A stretch of DNA of 64,000 nucleotides, from positions 3,889,501-3,953,500 of the forward strand of contig NZ_PDJB01000001.1 of the NCBI RefSeq assembly GCF_002563895.1, given 5' to 3'. The stretch comes from Pseudomonas lurida. GTDB taxonomy: Bacteria > Pseudomonadota > Gammaproteobacteria > Pseudomonadales > Pseudomonadaceae. Below the pieces are notes generated by a model. That model had not been told where the DNA came from. It saw only the letters and a program-made list of their open reading frames with translations, and ran no database searches. A program made the position numbers and the translations under genes. Shown one piece after another: positions 19,590 to 28,771 of this stretch (position 1 is its first letter; the number at the start of each line of letters is the position of its first letter).

Positions 19590-20483
19590 ATGAATGCTGA
19601 ACTGATTGTTGACGCGCGTAATGCCGTGGGCGAATGCCCGGTATGGGTCCCCGAGGAAAACGCGCTGTATTGGGTGGATATCCCTAACGGTGGGCTGCAA
19701 CGCTGGAGCGCCGCCAGCGGCCATATCGCCGCCTGGAAAGCCCCACAGATGCTCGCGTGTATCGCCCGCACCACGGCGGGTAACTGGGTCGCCGGCATGG
19801 AAAGCGGTTTTTTCCAACTCACACCGCACAATGACGGCAGCCTCGACACCACGCCCCTGGCGAGTGTCGAGCACCCGCGCGCGGACATGCGCCTGAATGA
19901 CGGCCGCTGTGATCGCCAGGGCCGCTTCTGGGCCGGCAGCATGGTGTTGGACATGGGCCTGAACGCAGCCGAGGGTATCCTCTACCGCTACGCGGCCGGC
20001 GCAGCACCTTGTGCGCAACTTGACGGTTTTATCACCCTCAATGGCCTGGCGTTCAGCCCGGATGGCCGCACGATGTATGCCTCCGATTCCCACCCGCTGG
20101 TGCAGCAGGTCTGGGCTTTCGACTACGACATCGACACTGGCACGCCCTCCAATCGCCGCGTGTTCGTGGACATGCACCAGCACCTCGGCCGCCCCGACGG
20201 TGCCGCCGTCGATGCCGACGGCTGCTACTGGATCTGCGCCAACGACGCCGGGCTGGTCCACCGTTTCACACCCGACGGCCGCCTGGATCGCTCCCTGGTG
20301 GTCCCGGTGAAAAAGCCCACCATGTGCGCCTTTGGCGGCAGTCGCCTGGAGACATTGTTCGTCACTTCCATCCGCGATGATCAGAGCGAGCAGTCGCTGT
20401 CCGGCGGCGTGTTCGCCCTCAACCCCGGCGTGCAAGGGTTGCCCGAACCCACCTTCGCGCTCCAGGTGCATGGCGAATGCTGA
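19590..20483 (+). CDS. SMP-30/gluconolactonase-family lactonase
   Basis: This 297-residue six-bladed beta-propeller lactonase shows the metal site Glu in NAVGECPVWVPEE and later NDGRCDRQGRFW, LNGLAFSPDGRTMYASDS and RPDGAAVDADGCYW. Following the uronate dehydrogenase with a 3-base gap, it most likely hydrolyses galactaro- or glucaro-lactone to the open aldarate, as UxuL-type enzymes do. It overlaps the epimerase gene by 7 bases, so the three genes form one translational unit. Confidence 0.9.
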   Translation: MNAELIVDARNAVGECPVWVPEENALYWVDIPNGGLQRWSAASGHIAAWKAPQMLACIARTTAGNWVAGMESGFFQLTPHNDGSLDTTPLASVEHPRADMRLNDGRCDRQGRFWAGSMVLDMGLNAAEGILYRYAAGAAPCAQLDGFITLNGLAFSPDGRTMYASDSHPLVQQVWAFDYDIDTGTPSNRRVFVDMHQHLGRPDGAAVDADGCYWICANDAGLVHRFTPDGRLDRSLVVPVKKPTMCAFGGSRLETLFVTSIRDDQSEQSLSGGVFALNPGVQGLPEPTFALQVHGEC

Positions 20484-21337
20484 TCGAACTGGAAGACGCC
20501 CTCACCCTCCTCACCCTGGCGCCAGCCGTGGGTGGCAGCATCGTCAACTGGCGTGTACTCGCGAGTGGGCAACCGTTGTTGCGGCACAGCGATGAGCAGG
20601 CAGTGAACACCGGACTGCCGGGCAAGCTGGGGTGCTATCCGCTGGCGCCCTGGTCCAACCGGATTGCCGAAGGCGGTTTCGACAACCCCGGCGGGTGGCT
20701 GGCCCTGACGCCCAACAGTCCGCTGGACCCGCTGCCGATTCATGGCTCGGCCTGGCAACGGGTGTGGCAGGTCGTCAGTCAGTCGAAGAATGAGGTGGTG
20801 CTGGAAGTACTCTGCGACACGCCGTTCGCCTATCGCGCCGAGCAGCGGTTTGGGTTGAACAACGGTGAGCTGAGCATCACGCTGCGGGTGACCCATCTGG
20901 CTGAACAGCCTGCATGGCATGGGCTGGGATTGCATCCCTACCTGCCACGGACAGCGGGTACCCGGTTGCAGGCCACGGCGTCGCAGGTGTGGATGAGTGA
21001 TGCATCCAAGCTGCCCACGGGGTTGGCGCCGGTGCCAGAGGCCTGGAACTTCGGGGCATTGAAAGCCCTGCCGGAAACCCTGGTGGACAACGGTTTTTGC
21101 CAGTGGGACGGCCACTGCAGGATCGAGCAACCGCAGCTGGATTACGCGCTGGAATGCCAGGCGAGCGGCGCGGATTACTTCCTGCTGTACTGCCCGCCGG
21201 GGCTGGAATTCTTTTGCATCGAACCGGTGAGTCACCCGGTGAATGCCCATCACCTGCCTGGCAGACCGGGTTTGAAACTGCTGGAACAAGGCCAGTCAAC
21301 CCAGCTGGATTTTACGCTGAAATACTCTCCCTTGTAG
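20477..21337 (+). CDS. Aldose 1-epimerase (mutarotase)
   Basis: This 286-residue galactose-mutarotase-like protein has the expected His of GLGLHPYLP and Glu of FFCIEPVSHP, the general acid and base in the family. It overlaps the lactonase gene, and in this operon it would supply the anomer used by uronate dehydrogenase. That role is inferred from context. The stop codon lies inside the left arm of a hairpin that also closes the opposing EmrA-like gene. Confidence 0.87.
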   Translation: MLIELEDALTLLTLAPAVGGSIVNWRVLASGQPLLRHSDEQAVNTGLPGKLGCYPLAPWSNRIAEGGFDNPGGWLALTPNSPLDPLPIHGSAWQRVWQVVSQSKNEVVLEVLCDTPFAYRAEQRFGLNNGELSITLRVTHLAEQPAWHGLGLHPYLPRTAGTRLQATASQVWMSDASKLPTGLAPVPEAWNFGALKALPETLVDNGFCQWDGHCRIEQPQLDYALECQASGADYFLLYCPPGLEFFCIEPVSHPVNAHHLPGRPGLKLLEQGQSTQLDFTLKYSPL

Positions 21338-21365
21338 GAGCCCGCCAAGCAGGCATCTACAAGGG
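21329..21365. terminator. Hairpin at convergent gene ends
   Basis: A perfect 9-base stem (CCCTTGTAG at 21329-21337 and CTACAAGGG at 21357-21365) spans the end of the epimerase gene and stops 7 bases before the end of the opposing adaptor gene. No long U tract follows. It could end transcription from both sides. Confidence 0.55.
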
Positions 21366-21372
21366 CGGAGTG

Positions 21373-22524
21373 TCAGGGCGGGCTGTTTTTCAGGCGTCCT
21401 GCGGTGTCGATACTGACCACCACCGACAACCCCGGCCGCAACCGCTCGCTTTCGGCCTGGTCCGGATCCACCGTAATCCTCACCGGCACGCGCTGGGCGA
21501 TCTTCACAAAGTTGCCGGTGGCATTGTCCGCCTGCAACAGGCTGAACTCCGAGCCGGTGGCCGGAGAAATATGCTGCACCGTGCCATGGAATTTACGATG
21601 GTTCAGGGCATCCACCGTGAAGGTCACCGGCTGGCCGACTTGCACATTGTCCATCTGGGTTTCCTTCATATTGGCGATCACCCACAGCTGCTTCGGCACC
21701 AGCGCCATCAACTGCGCACCGGAATTGACGTAAGCCCCCAGTCGCACGCCAATCTGCCCCAGTTGGCCGTCACGGGGCGCGGTGATGCGGGTATTGGACA
21801 GGTCGATGCGCGCCAGCTCCACCGCCGCCTCGGCACTCGCCACGGCCGCTTCCAGGGAGCCGCGATTGACGATCACCGTCTGCAGGTCCTGACGCGCGAT
21901 TTCCAGGCTGGCCTGGGCCTGGGCCACCGCCGAGATGGTCTGTGCGTTGGCGGCGCGGGTGACGTCCAACTCACGCTTGGACACCGAACCATCACTGATC
22001 AACTCTTCATTGCGACGCAAGTCGGCCGTGCTTTTGCGCGCCTGCGCCTGGCTGTCGACCAAAGCCGCCTGGCGCAGCTGGATGGTGGCTTCAGCGCTGT
22101 TGCGCTGCTGCACCACATTCGCCAGCGATGCCTTTTGCACCGCCAACTGCGCCAGCGCCTGGTCGAGGCGCTGCTTGTAGATGCGGTCGTCCAGGCGCAC
22201 CAGCAGGTCACCCGCCTTCACGTACTGGAAGTCCTGTACCGGCACTTCGAACACATAGCCACTGAGCTGTGGGCCGATAATCGTCACCTGCCCGCGCACC
22301 AGGGCGTTCTCAGTGGTTTCCACCGCGCTGCTGAACGGCGGCAACTGCCAGGCATACAACACGATCAACACCCCGACGATGGCAATCGCGGCAAAGCCCA
22401 GGGACGAGACAATACGCACCCGCAAGGAACGCGGCTCGGTGACCGTGGCGCCGGGCGGCGTGGTGCCCTCCGGCGTGGAGGCAATGGCGTTGGTGGTCGA
22501 GGTGGTGGAAGTCGGTTCGGTCAT
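21373..22524 (-). CDS. EmrA/HlyD-family membrane fusion protein
   Basis: This 383-residue periplasmic adaptor pairs with the MFS exporter encoded just upstream. The start at 22524 is supported by an ATGA overlap with that gene's stop. One N-terminal membrane helix (IVSSLGFAAIAIVGVLIVLY) precedes a lipoyl half (TIIGPQLSGYVFEVPVQDF), a long coiled coil and the second lipoyl half (NTRITAPRDGQLGQIGVRLG). The family delivers MFS-exported drugs, siderophores or aromatics to an outer-membrane channel. No channel gene is adjacent, so it probably recruits one from elsewhere. Confidence 0.88.
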   Translation of the reverse strand: MTEPTSTTSTTNAIASTPEGTTPPGATVTEPRSLRVRIVSSLGFAAIAIVGVLIVLYAWQLPPFSSAVETTENALVRGQVTIIGPQLSGYVFEVPVQDFQYVKAGDLLVRLDDRIYKQRLDQALAQLAVQKASLANVVQQRNSAEATIQLRQAALVDSQAQARKSTADLRRNEELISDGSVSKRELDVTRAANAQTISAVAQAQASLEIARQDLQTVIVNRGSLEAAVASAEAAVELARIDLSNTRITAPRDGQLGQIGVRLGAYVNSGAQLMALVPKQLWVIANMKETQMDNVQVGQPVTFTVDALNHRKFHGTVQHISPATGSEFSLLQADNATGNFVKIAQRVPVRITVDPDQAESERLRPGLSVVVSIDTAGRLKNSPP

Positions 22525-24167
22525 GAAGAAGCGCCGCTGGGTTGAACGGAAGGGGCTGCTGCCTTGGTAGTGCTCAACAGCCACAGACTGCGGATAAAAA
22601 TCCAGATCATGGTCAGTATCGCGATGATCGCGATCAGCATGAAGACATCGTTGTAAGCCATCACGTTTGCTTCACGGGTCGCCGCCGTGGCCAGGCTGCG
22701 AATGCCCATGAGGTTGCGCAACTCGGGGTCGGCGACAACGCCACCGTAGGCCGAGCCGCCGCTCTGCACCCGCGCGGCCACACGCGGGTCGAGCAGGGTC
22801 AAATGCTCGACGATCATGCTGGAGTGATACTTCTCGCGCACGATCTGGAACGTTCCCAGCAACGCCGCCCCCATCAGGCCGCCGAGGTTCTGGCAGATGC
22901 CGAACATCACCGAAAAACTCACCAGGTTGCGCGGGTTGGTCAGTACGTTCTTGGTGCCCAGCACCATGGTCGGCCCCAGGAAGAACGTACCGCCGAAGCC
23001 TAGCAGGAACTGGCTGACGTACAGGTTCTGCGGCCGGGTAAGGTTGCTGGAAAAGCTGTCCATCACCGACCCCGTGGCCATCAGCGCCAGGGAAATCACC
23101 AGCGGCATCAGCAAATGCGCCGGGTTGATGGTCAAGGCGCTGACCACCAGCCCGGCGATCGCCCCGGCCAGCATCACCACGTACAGCGTGTGCATCTGCT
23201 GGTAGCTCATGTTCAGCATCTGCATGAACCCCACCGCGCCGGTGGACTGCTCGGAGAGCACCATGCGAATCAGGACCACCGCCAGTGCCAGGCGAATCAT
23301 CACGCCGCTGCCCAGCCAGCGGGTCATCAACAGCGGGTTGGCGCGGTTATGCTCGATGGCCAGGCCGGCCATGATCAGCACCAGGGAGCACGCCGAGGCC
23401 ACGCCGATCCACGGCGCTTCCAGCCACCAGTCGATGCGGCCCAAGGACAGCACGGCGCAGAGCAGAGCGACACCGGTGGCGAGGATGGCGAAGGTCAGGA
23501 AGTCGAGTTTTTCGAAGGTCTTGAAGCGGTCGCCGGGCGGAAGTTTAAGCAGGAACACGCAGCCCAGGCAGATCAGCGCCATGCCCAATTCAAACAGATA
23601 CAGGCCGCGCCATTCGGCGATTTGCAGCAGGTCTTCGGAAAACAGGCGTGCCAGGGGTAAAGCCAGCTGCGCGGTACCCAGCCCCAGTACCAGCGCCTTC
23701 AGGCGCCACTTGGCCGGGAACGCCTGGATCATGTAGTACAACCCCAATGAACTCAGCGCCGCGCCAACCATCCCGTGGGCAGCCCGAACGGCGATGGCCG
23801 AGTTGAGGTCGTTGACGAACAAGTGACCGAAGGTCACCAGTGCGTATAGCACCAGGAACACTTCAGTGAATGCACGCAGGCCGAACTGCTGGCGGAACTT
23901 TACCAGCAACAGGTTCATGCACACGTTGGTCATTACATAGGCGGCGGGAAGCCAGGCCATTTCAGCGGTGGTCGCGCCGAGCGCGCCTTGCAGGTATTGC
24001 AGGTTGGCGATGACCAGCGCATTCCCCAAGCCCCCGGTAATCGCCACCAGCACGCCGACCATCGCAAATAGCCAACGCTTGTGCGTCGGGTGCAGCGGCG
24101 TCGACGGCGAACCGGGCAGGCTCGGCCGTTCGTGGGGCTCCCAGGTGTGGGGGGTGTATTTGTTCAT
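22521..24167 (-). CDS. DHA2-family MFS exporter (EmrB/QacA type)
   Basis: This 548-residue, about 14-helix major facilitator drug:proton antiporter starts with a 30-residue polar N terminus, then helix 1 (RWLFAMVGVLVAITGGLG), and has MAWLPAAYVMTNVC and RAAHGMVGAALSSLGLYYMIQAF segments typical of the EmrB group. It is translationally coupled to the adaptor gene. Substrate unknown; no regulator gene adjoins it. The region upstream is filled with REP copies. Confidence 0.88.
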   Translation of the reverse strand: MNKYTPHTWEPHERPSLPGSPSTPLHPTHKRWLFAMVGVLVAITGGLGNALVIANLQYLQGALGATTAEMAWLPAAYVMTNVCMNLLLVKFRQQFGLRAFTEVFLVLYALVTFGHLFVNDLNSAIAVRAAHGMVGAALSSLGLYYMIQAFPAKWRLKALVLGLGTAQLALPLARLFSEDLLQIAEWRGLYLFELGMALICLGCVFLLKLPPGDRFKTFEKLDFLTFAILATGVALLCAVLSLGRIDWWLEAPWIGVASACSLVLIMAGLAIEHNRANPLLMTRWLGSGVMIRLALAVVLIRMVLSEQSTGAVGFMQMLNMSYQQMHTLYVVMLAGAIAGLVVSALTINPAHLLMPLVISLALMATGSVMDSFSSNLTRPQNLYVSQFLLGFGGTFFLGPTMVLGTKNVLTNPRNLVSFSVMFGICQNLGGLMGAALLGTFQIVREKYHSSMIVEHLTLLDPRVAARVQSGGSAYGGVVADPELRNLMGIRSLATAATREANVMAYNDVFMLIAIIAILTMIWIFIRSLWLLSTTKAAAPSVQPSGASS

Positions 24168-24373
24168 TCGATGACCTAGATGACCCGACGAGGAACGTCG
24201 GTAGAACCATTACTCAGGGAGTAGTAAACCTGAGCGGAGTTCATCTTGCCATGTTGGGGTTGGGGGTGCAGCTATGGCCTGGGTCCCTATCCGTTACCCA
24301 GGTAGCGGCCACGCTGGGTTTTCTGCTCTTGCGCGGCTCAATTTCTGGAAGAGCGCCAGCAGTCACCCAATGC

Positions 24374-24440
24374 GCGATGGCATCAACCGGGTGTGCCTGA
24401 TGCACCGAGTTGCCCGCATCGCAGGCAAGCCAGCTCACAC
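24374..24440. repeat. Truncated REPIN, copy A
   Basis: This copy lacks the left gtgggagctggcttgcct arm but keeps the loop gatggcatcaacc...tgcctgatgcaccgag and the right arm gcatcgcaggcaagccagct. The loop is nearly the same as in copy B at 24526-24610. Confidence 0.7.
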
Positions 24441-24525
24441 AGAAAAGCAGATAGGTGATTGATCTCGCAACCAGATGCGACGGCCTCAAAACCCACGAGT
24501 TACTCAGCGACGAACTCGATCAAAG

Positions 24526-24610
24526 GTGGGAGCTGGCTTGCCTGCGATGGCATCAACCCGATATGCCTGATGCACCGAGATGCCCGCATCGCAGGCAAGC
24601 CCCCCCACAC
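24526..24610. repeat. Complete REPIN, copy B
   Basis: Left arm gtgggagctggcttgcctgc and right arm gcaggcaagcccccccacac enclose a loop that closely repeats copy A, pointing to duplication of the whole element. Together with copy A it fills most of the 477-base gap 24168-24644, in which I see no gene. Confidence 0.8.
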
Positions 24611-24644
24611 CGGCCCCTTGCGCACTGAAGACACCCACCCAATT

Positions 24645-26123
24645 TCAAACCCACCCCAGCCAACTCCAATAAGTCGCCGCAAACACTAGCATCAACAGAT
24701 ACCCCACCAACGTGACCAAAACCCCCACCTTGGCAAACTGACGCGCCGTAAACGTCCCGGTCCCCAAACACACCATATTCTGCGGCGCATTGATCGGCAG
24801 GATAAACCCGTAGCTCATCACAAACCCCAACAGCATGGTCATCCCCAGGCGACTGAACTCCCCCGGTAACGTCTGCAACACTGCAATCAAGATCGGCAAC
24901 AGCGCCGAGGTCAATGCGGTGGCGCTGGCAAACCCCAGGTGAATCAGGATCAGGAACGCACCAAGAATCGCGAACACACCCAACGGCCCTACCTGATCCA
25001 ACCCCGTATGGGCCACGACAGTCGAACCCAACCATTGCCCGGCCTGAGTCGTGAGCAACGCCGTGCCCAGGCTGATGCCAACCCCGAACACAATCACCGT
25101 GCCCCATGGGATACGCGACTGCACATCCTTCCAGGTCATTACGCCGATGCCCGGCAACAGCAGGAACACCAACCCGGCGTAGGTGGTCGAGGTGGTGTCG
25201 AAACTGTGCAAGCGCCCTTCCGTGGCCCACGCCAACAGCAACAGCACCGAAACACTCAACAGGCGCTTCTGCGGCCCGGTCATCGGGCCTATGTCCGCCA
25301 GCGATTGCGCCACCGCTTCTTTACCGCCCGGAATGCTGTCGGTTTCCGGCGGCAGCAATTTGAGCACGAGGAACAGCAACACTGCCGACATGATCAACGC
25401 CCACGGCGCGCCCGCGATCAGCCAGTCAAGCCAGGACACGCGCTGGCCGAGCATCTTGTCCATGAAGCCAACGGTGAGCAGGTTCTGCGCAGCGGCAGTC
25501 TGGATACCGACGTTCCAGATACTGGTGCCCTGGGCTACGACAATCATGATGCCGGCAGCGATGTTCGAGCGCTTGTCCACGCCGAACGCAGCAATCACCC
25601 CCATCATGATCGGCACCACACAGGCACTGCGTGCCGTGGCGCTGGGCACTACCAGGCTGAGCAGAATGGTCACCGCGATCGCCCCCAGCAGGATACGCCG
25701 GGTGCTGGTGCCGACCCGGCTCAGGGTCACCAGGGCAATGCGTCGGTCCAGGCCGGTGTGAGTCATCGCCGCTGCGATAAACAGCGCCCCCGCCACCAAC
25801 GCCAGCGCCGGATTGGAAAACCCGGTGAGCGCCATGCTGATCGCCGGGCTGGTGCCGATCAGCTGGGCGGGGTCTTGCAGCGACGGCGCGGTGCCAAGCA
25901 GAAAAGCCATCAGCGAGGTGATCATGATCGCGCTGGCTTCATAGGACACCGCTTCGGTGATCCACACCACCACCGCAAACGCAAGAATTGCCAGCATGCG
26001 GTGCCCGGCCACCGGCAAGTCGGTGGGCAGCGGCAACAGCAGCACCCCGGCCATCACCAGCACGGCAGCCACTAGGCCGAGGGGCAGTTTGAAGGATGCA
26101 GCGGTTGTCGCGGGGGCGTTCAT
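24645..26123 (-). CDS. DASS/SLC13-family anion transporter
   Basis: This 492-residue polytopic membrane protein of the divalent anion:Na+ symporter family has about 12 hydrophobic segments. The start at 26123 is favoured because GGAG lies 7 bases upstream; a TTG at 26144 is less likely. Features include ITEAVSYEASAIMITSLMAFLLG early and the repeat-type motif SATARSACVVPIMMGVIAAFGV. Members carry di- or tricarboxylates, sulfate or thiosulfate. It lies 116 bases downstream of the sulfur-detoxification genes on the same strand, which hints at a sulfur oxyanion, but organic dicarboxylates are equally possible. Confidence 0.82.
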   Translation of the reverse strand: MNAPATTAASFKLPLGLVAAVLVMAGVLLLPLPTDLPVAGHRMLAILAFAVVVWITEAVSYEASAIMITSLMAFLLGTAPSLQDPAQLIGTSPAISMALTGFSNPALALVAGALFIAAAMTHTGLDRRIALVTLSRVGTSTRRILLGAIAVTILLSLVVPSATARSACVVPIMMGVIAAFGVDKRSNIAAGIMIVVAQGTSIWNVGIQTAAAQNLLTVGFMDKMLGQRVSWLDWLIAGAPWALIMSAVLLFLVLKLLPPETDSIPGGKEAVAQSLADIGPMTGPQKRLLSVSVLLLLAWATEGRLHSFDTTSTTYAGLVFLLLPGIGVMTWKDVQSRIPWGTVIVFGVGISLGTALLTTQAGQWLGSTVVAHTGLDQVGPLGVFAILGAFLILIHLGFASATALTSALLPILIAVLQTLPGEFSRLGMTMLLGFVMSYGFILPINAPQNMVCLGTGTFTARQFAKVGVLVTLVGYLLMLVFAATYWSWLGWV

Positions 26124-26239
26124 GGTGGGCTCCGTAGCCGTCAAATCAGGCTACGAGCATGACGCGAAATGCCGGGGGTCATGTTGACAGGTATCAACGC
26201 CCTAGGCCGGTCACTGCCTCACACGGCTCAGCCCCCGTC

Positions 26240-27046
26240 TCAGAGGAACGCGTGGAGCAGCATTCCAGCAGCCACCACCACACACAGGCTGGCAAACCCC
26301 ACCTGCAAGGTCCGCGCGGGAATCACCGAACACAGGCGCCGCCCGGCCAGCATGCCGACGATGCTTGCGCCGACAAACACCCAGCCCAGCGGCTCGATGC
26401 GCACACCGGCATGGAAGGCACCAGCCACTCCGATCAGCGAAAGCAGGCTGATCACCATCAGGGAGGTGGCAACGATGCCGCGCATCTGCACGTCGGTGAG
26501 TTGCTTGAACGCCGGCACGATCAGGAAGCCGCCGCCAACGCCCAGCAGGCCGGACACCGCACCGGTTACCGCGCCGAGGGCAGCCAGGGTCGCGCTGCAT
26601 TTGGCCGTCCAGGCCAGGCGCCCGGTCTGCTGGTCGAGCATGCAGTTCTTCTGGCCCCAGGACGCGGCGCCATGGTCACTCGGCCCCGCCTCACGTTTTT
26701 CACGCTGCAACATGCGCCAGGCCACCAGCACCATCAACGCACTGAACAGGCCCATCAGCAGCGCTTCCGGCAATTGGTGGGCAAGAAACACGCCCACGGG
26801 CGAAAACAGCGCGCCAAGCAAGGCGATCAGCAACGCGGCGCGGTAACGCACCAGGCCATGACGCAAACCATCAATAGCGCCCACCGCCGCCGCCGCGCCC
26901 ACGGCGAGCAACGACACCGGCGCGGCCTGGGTCATGCTCAAGCCCAGGCCCAGCACCAGCGCCGGCACCCCGAGGATGCCGCCGCCCGCGCCCGTCAGGC
27001 CCATGACTAGGCCCATCAATAAACCCAACACGCTGGCCAGCAGCAT
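26240..27046 (-). CDS. TauE/SafE-family sulfite/sulfur-anion exporter
   Basis: This 268-residue membrane protein has two homologous halves, each opening with a GxxxGxxGxGGGxL-type signature (LVMGLTGAGGGILGVPAL and VTGAVSGLLGVGGGFLIVPAF). These define the TauE/SafE family that exports sulfite and organosulfonates. Its ATG directly follows the stop of the sulfide:quinone oxidoreductase gene with no gap. In this setting it most likely removes sulfite made by the persulfide dioxygenase encoded nearby. Confidence 0.9.
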   Translation of the reverse strand: MLLASVLGLLMGLVMGLTGAGGGILGVPALVLGLGLSMTQAAPVSLLAVGAAAAVGAIDGLRHGLVRYRAALLIALLGALFSPVGVFLAHQLPEALLMGLFSALMVLVAWRMLQREKREAGPSDHGAASWGQKNCMLDQQTGRLAWTAKCSATLAALGAVTGAVSGLLGVGGGFLIVPAFKQLTDVQMRGIVATSLMVISLLSLIGVAGAFHAGVRIEPLGWVFVGASIVGMLAGRRLCSVIPARTLQVGFASLCVVVAAGMLLHAFL

Positions 27047-28291
27047 TCAGTCCACCTTGCTCAGGCGGGTCAGCCACTCGCGCCCCTTGAGCATGCCGTT
27101 CCAGTAGAACCACGGCAGCAAGGTGGCCTTGAGGAACCACATCGAGCGACGTGCCTGGGTCGGGTCCAGGGGAAAGGTCGGCAGCAGCTTGCCGCCATAG
27201 CCAAACTCGGCCAGTACCACTTTGCCCTTCTCTACTGTCAGCGGGCAGGAACCGTAGCCGTCGTACTTGAGCGGCAGCGGTGCCTGTTTGCGCAGGGCCA
27301 GGAGGTTTTCGGCGACCACCACGATTTGCTTGCGCACCGCAGCGGCGGTCTTGGCATTGGTGGTGCCGCACACGTCGCCCAGCCCGAAGATATGCGGGTA
27401 GCGCAGGTGCTGCAGGCTCTGCGGGTTCACTTCGCACCAGCCGGCAGCGTCGGCCAGGGGGCTTTGGCGGATAAAATCCGGCGACACTTGCGGCGGGACC
27501 ACATGCAGCAAGTCGAAGGATTTTTCTTCAACGCTGACATTGCCTTCGGCATCCTTGACCTCGAACCAGGCCTTGCGTGCAGGGCCGTCAACCTTCACCA
27601 GGTTGGAGTTGAACGCCAGTCGGGCATTGTACTTTTCCACGTACTTCATCAGCGGCGGCACAAAGGTCGGCACGCCGAACAGCGCAGCGCCGGCCAGGTC
27701 GAATTCGACGTCGATGTTTTTCAGCACACCCTGCTTGAGCCAATGATCACAGGACAGGTACATGGCTTTCTGCGGCGCGCCTGCGCATTTGATCGGCATG
27801 GCAGGCTGGGTAAAGATCGCCTTGCCGCCCTTGAGCTGCTGCACCAGCTGCCAGGTATAGGCGGCGTGCTGGTAGCTGTAGTTGGAGGTGACGCCATGCT
27901 TGCCGAGCGTGTCCTGAAGCCCTTCGACCTTCTCCCAGGCCAGGCGCAGGCCGGGGCAGACGATCAGGTTGTTCCAGCTGACGCGCTGGCCATTGTCGAG
28001 GACCAGCGTTTGCTCCTCTGGCAGCACCTCGGTGACCGCGGCCTGCACCCAGGTGACGCCGTTGGGCAGTACGTCGGCCAGCGCGCGGCGGGTCTTCTTC
28101 ACGTCGTAGGCGCCGCCGCCCACGAGGGTCCAGGCGGGCTGGTAGCAGTGGTAGTCGCTGGGTTCGATCAGGGTGATATTCAGGTGGGGGTTGCGCTTGA
28201 GCAGGCTGGCCAGCAGGCCGATGCCCGCCGAGCCGCCGCCGATGACTACGATATCGCCACTGATGGTAGGGCCCCAGTGTTGTTCGGTCAT
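27047..28291 (-). CDS. sqr: Sulfide:quinone oxidoreductase, SQRDL-like (type II)
   Basis: This 414-residue FAD enzyme oxidises H2S and passes electrons to quinone, giving persulfide. It shows the N-terminal FAD fold (VVIGGGSAGIGLLASLL), then PIKCAGAPQKAMYLSC (Cys169, Cys181) and GLGDVCGTTNAKTAAA (Cys308). The CAGAPQK signature and the Cys near the GD motif match the mitochondrial SQRDL-type enzymes and supply the catalytic cysteine pair. A C-terminal amphipathic stretch (MWFLKATLLPWFYWNGML) would attach it to the membrane. It lies between the BigR-like repressor gene and the TauE exporter gene. Confidence 0.9.
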   Translation of the reverse strand: MTEQHWGPTISGDIVVIGGGSAGIGLLASLLKRNPHLNITLIEPSDYHCYQPAWTLVGGGAYDVKKTRRALADVLPNGVTWVQAAVTEVLPEEQTLVLDNGQRVSWNNLIVCPGLRLAWEKVEGLQDTLGKHGVTSNYSYQHAAYTWQLVQQLKGGKAIFTQPAMPIKCAGAPQKAMYLSCDHWLKQGVLKNIDVEFDLAGAALFGVPTFVPPLMKYVEKYNARLAFNSNLVKVDGPARKAWFEVKDAEGNVSVEEKSFDLLHVVPPQVSPDFIRQSPLADAAGWCEVNPQSLQHLRYPHIFGLGDVCGTTNAKTAAAVRKQIVVVAENLLALRKQAPLPLKYDGYGSCPLTVEKGKVVLAEFGYGGKLLPTFPLDPTQARRSMWFLKATLLPWFYWNGMLKGREWLTRLSKVD

Positions 28292-28341
28292 GGTCTATCG
28301 CCTTTGTAATACATGCACACAAGGGTCGCTGCCGGATGGCG

Positions 28342-28677
28342 TCACGCCCAGCTTTTTATGACCGCGCCGCAGTACAGCCCGGACAGGGTCTTCATCACTT
28401 GGATCACTTCATGGCTGGCCAGCCCGTAGAAGATGTACTTGCCTTCCCGACGGGTGGCGACCAACCCTTCGTCGCGCAGGATGCCCAACTGTTGTGACAG
28501 CGTGGGCTGGCGCACGCCAGTCAAGGCTTCGAGCTCGCCGACGTTGCGCTCGCCCTGGGTCAACTGGCACAGGATCAACAAACGGTCCTCATTGGCCAGC
28601 GCCTTGAGCAAGGCACACGCCTTGGACGCCGATGCGCGCAGTTGGGCGACTTCGCCCTCACTCAGAGTAGATTCCAT
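28342..28677 (-). CDS. bigR: ArsR-family sulfide/persulfide sensor, BigR/SqrR-like
   Basis: The start at 28677 (111 residues) follows aaaggacccgagg; the longer open frame to 28773 covers the operator and is rejected. The winged helix has VRQPTLSQQLGILRDEGLV as recognition region and a beta-wing with TRREGKYIFYGL. Cys37 (LILCQL) and Cys103 (LYCGA) are 66 residues apart, the same spacing as the redox pair Cys42/Cys108 known in Xylella BigR, which forms a disulfide or polysulfide bond to release DNA. No arsenic or zinc CxC site is present. It is the first gene of the sqr-tauE strand and divergent from the dioxygenase gene. Confidence 0.9.
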   Translation of the reverse strand: MESTLSEGEVAQLRASASKACALLKALANEDRLLILCQLTQGERNVGELEALTGVRQPTLSQQLGILRDEGLVATRREGKYIFYGLASHEVIQVMKTLSGLYCGAVIKSWA

Positions 28678-28714
28678 TTGCCTCGGGTCCTTTCTGTCAC
28701 TTAAGCTCAAAACA

Positions 28715-28730
28715 TTATGTGTAAACATAA
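28715..28730. promoter_or_regulatory. Candidate BigR-type operator
   Basis: The dyad TTATGTGTAAACATAA (14 of 16 positions symmetric) lies in the 94-base gap between the divergent repressor and persulfide dioxygenase genes. It is well placed to repress both transcripts. Confidence 0.6.
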
Positions 28731-28771
28731 ACTGATTGTAACTACTTTTTTCTTCATCGGGGACAGCCGCC

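Noticed and set aside
26143..26190. CRISPR-like or attachment-site signal near the DASS gene
   Set aside because: Only short isolated dyads such as gttga...tcaac; no repeat array or integrase gene.
28342..28373. Arsenic-sensing role for the ArsR-family protein
   Set aside because: No arsenic-type CxC motif and no ars genes nearby; the cysteine spacing and neighbours fit a sulfide sensor.
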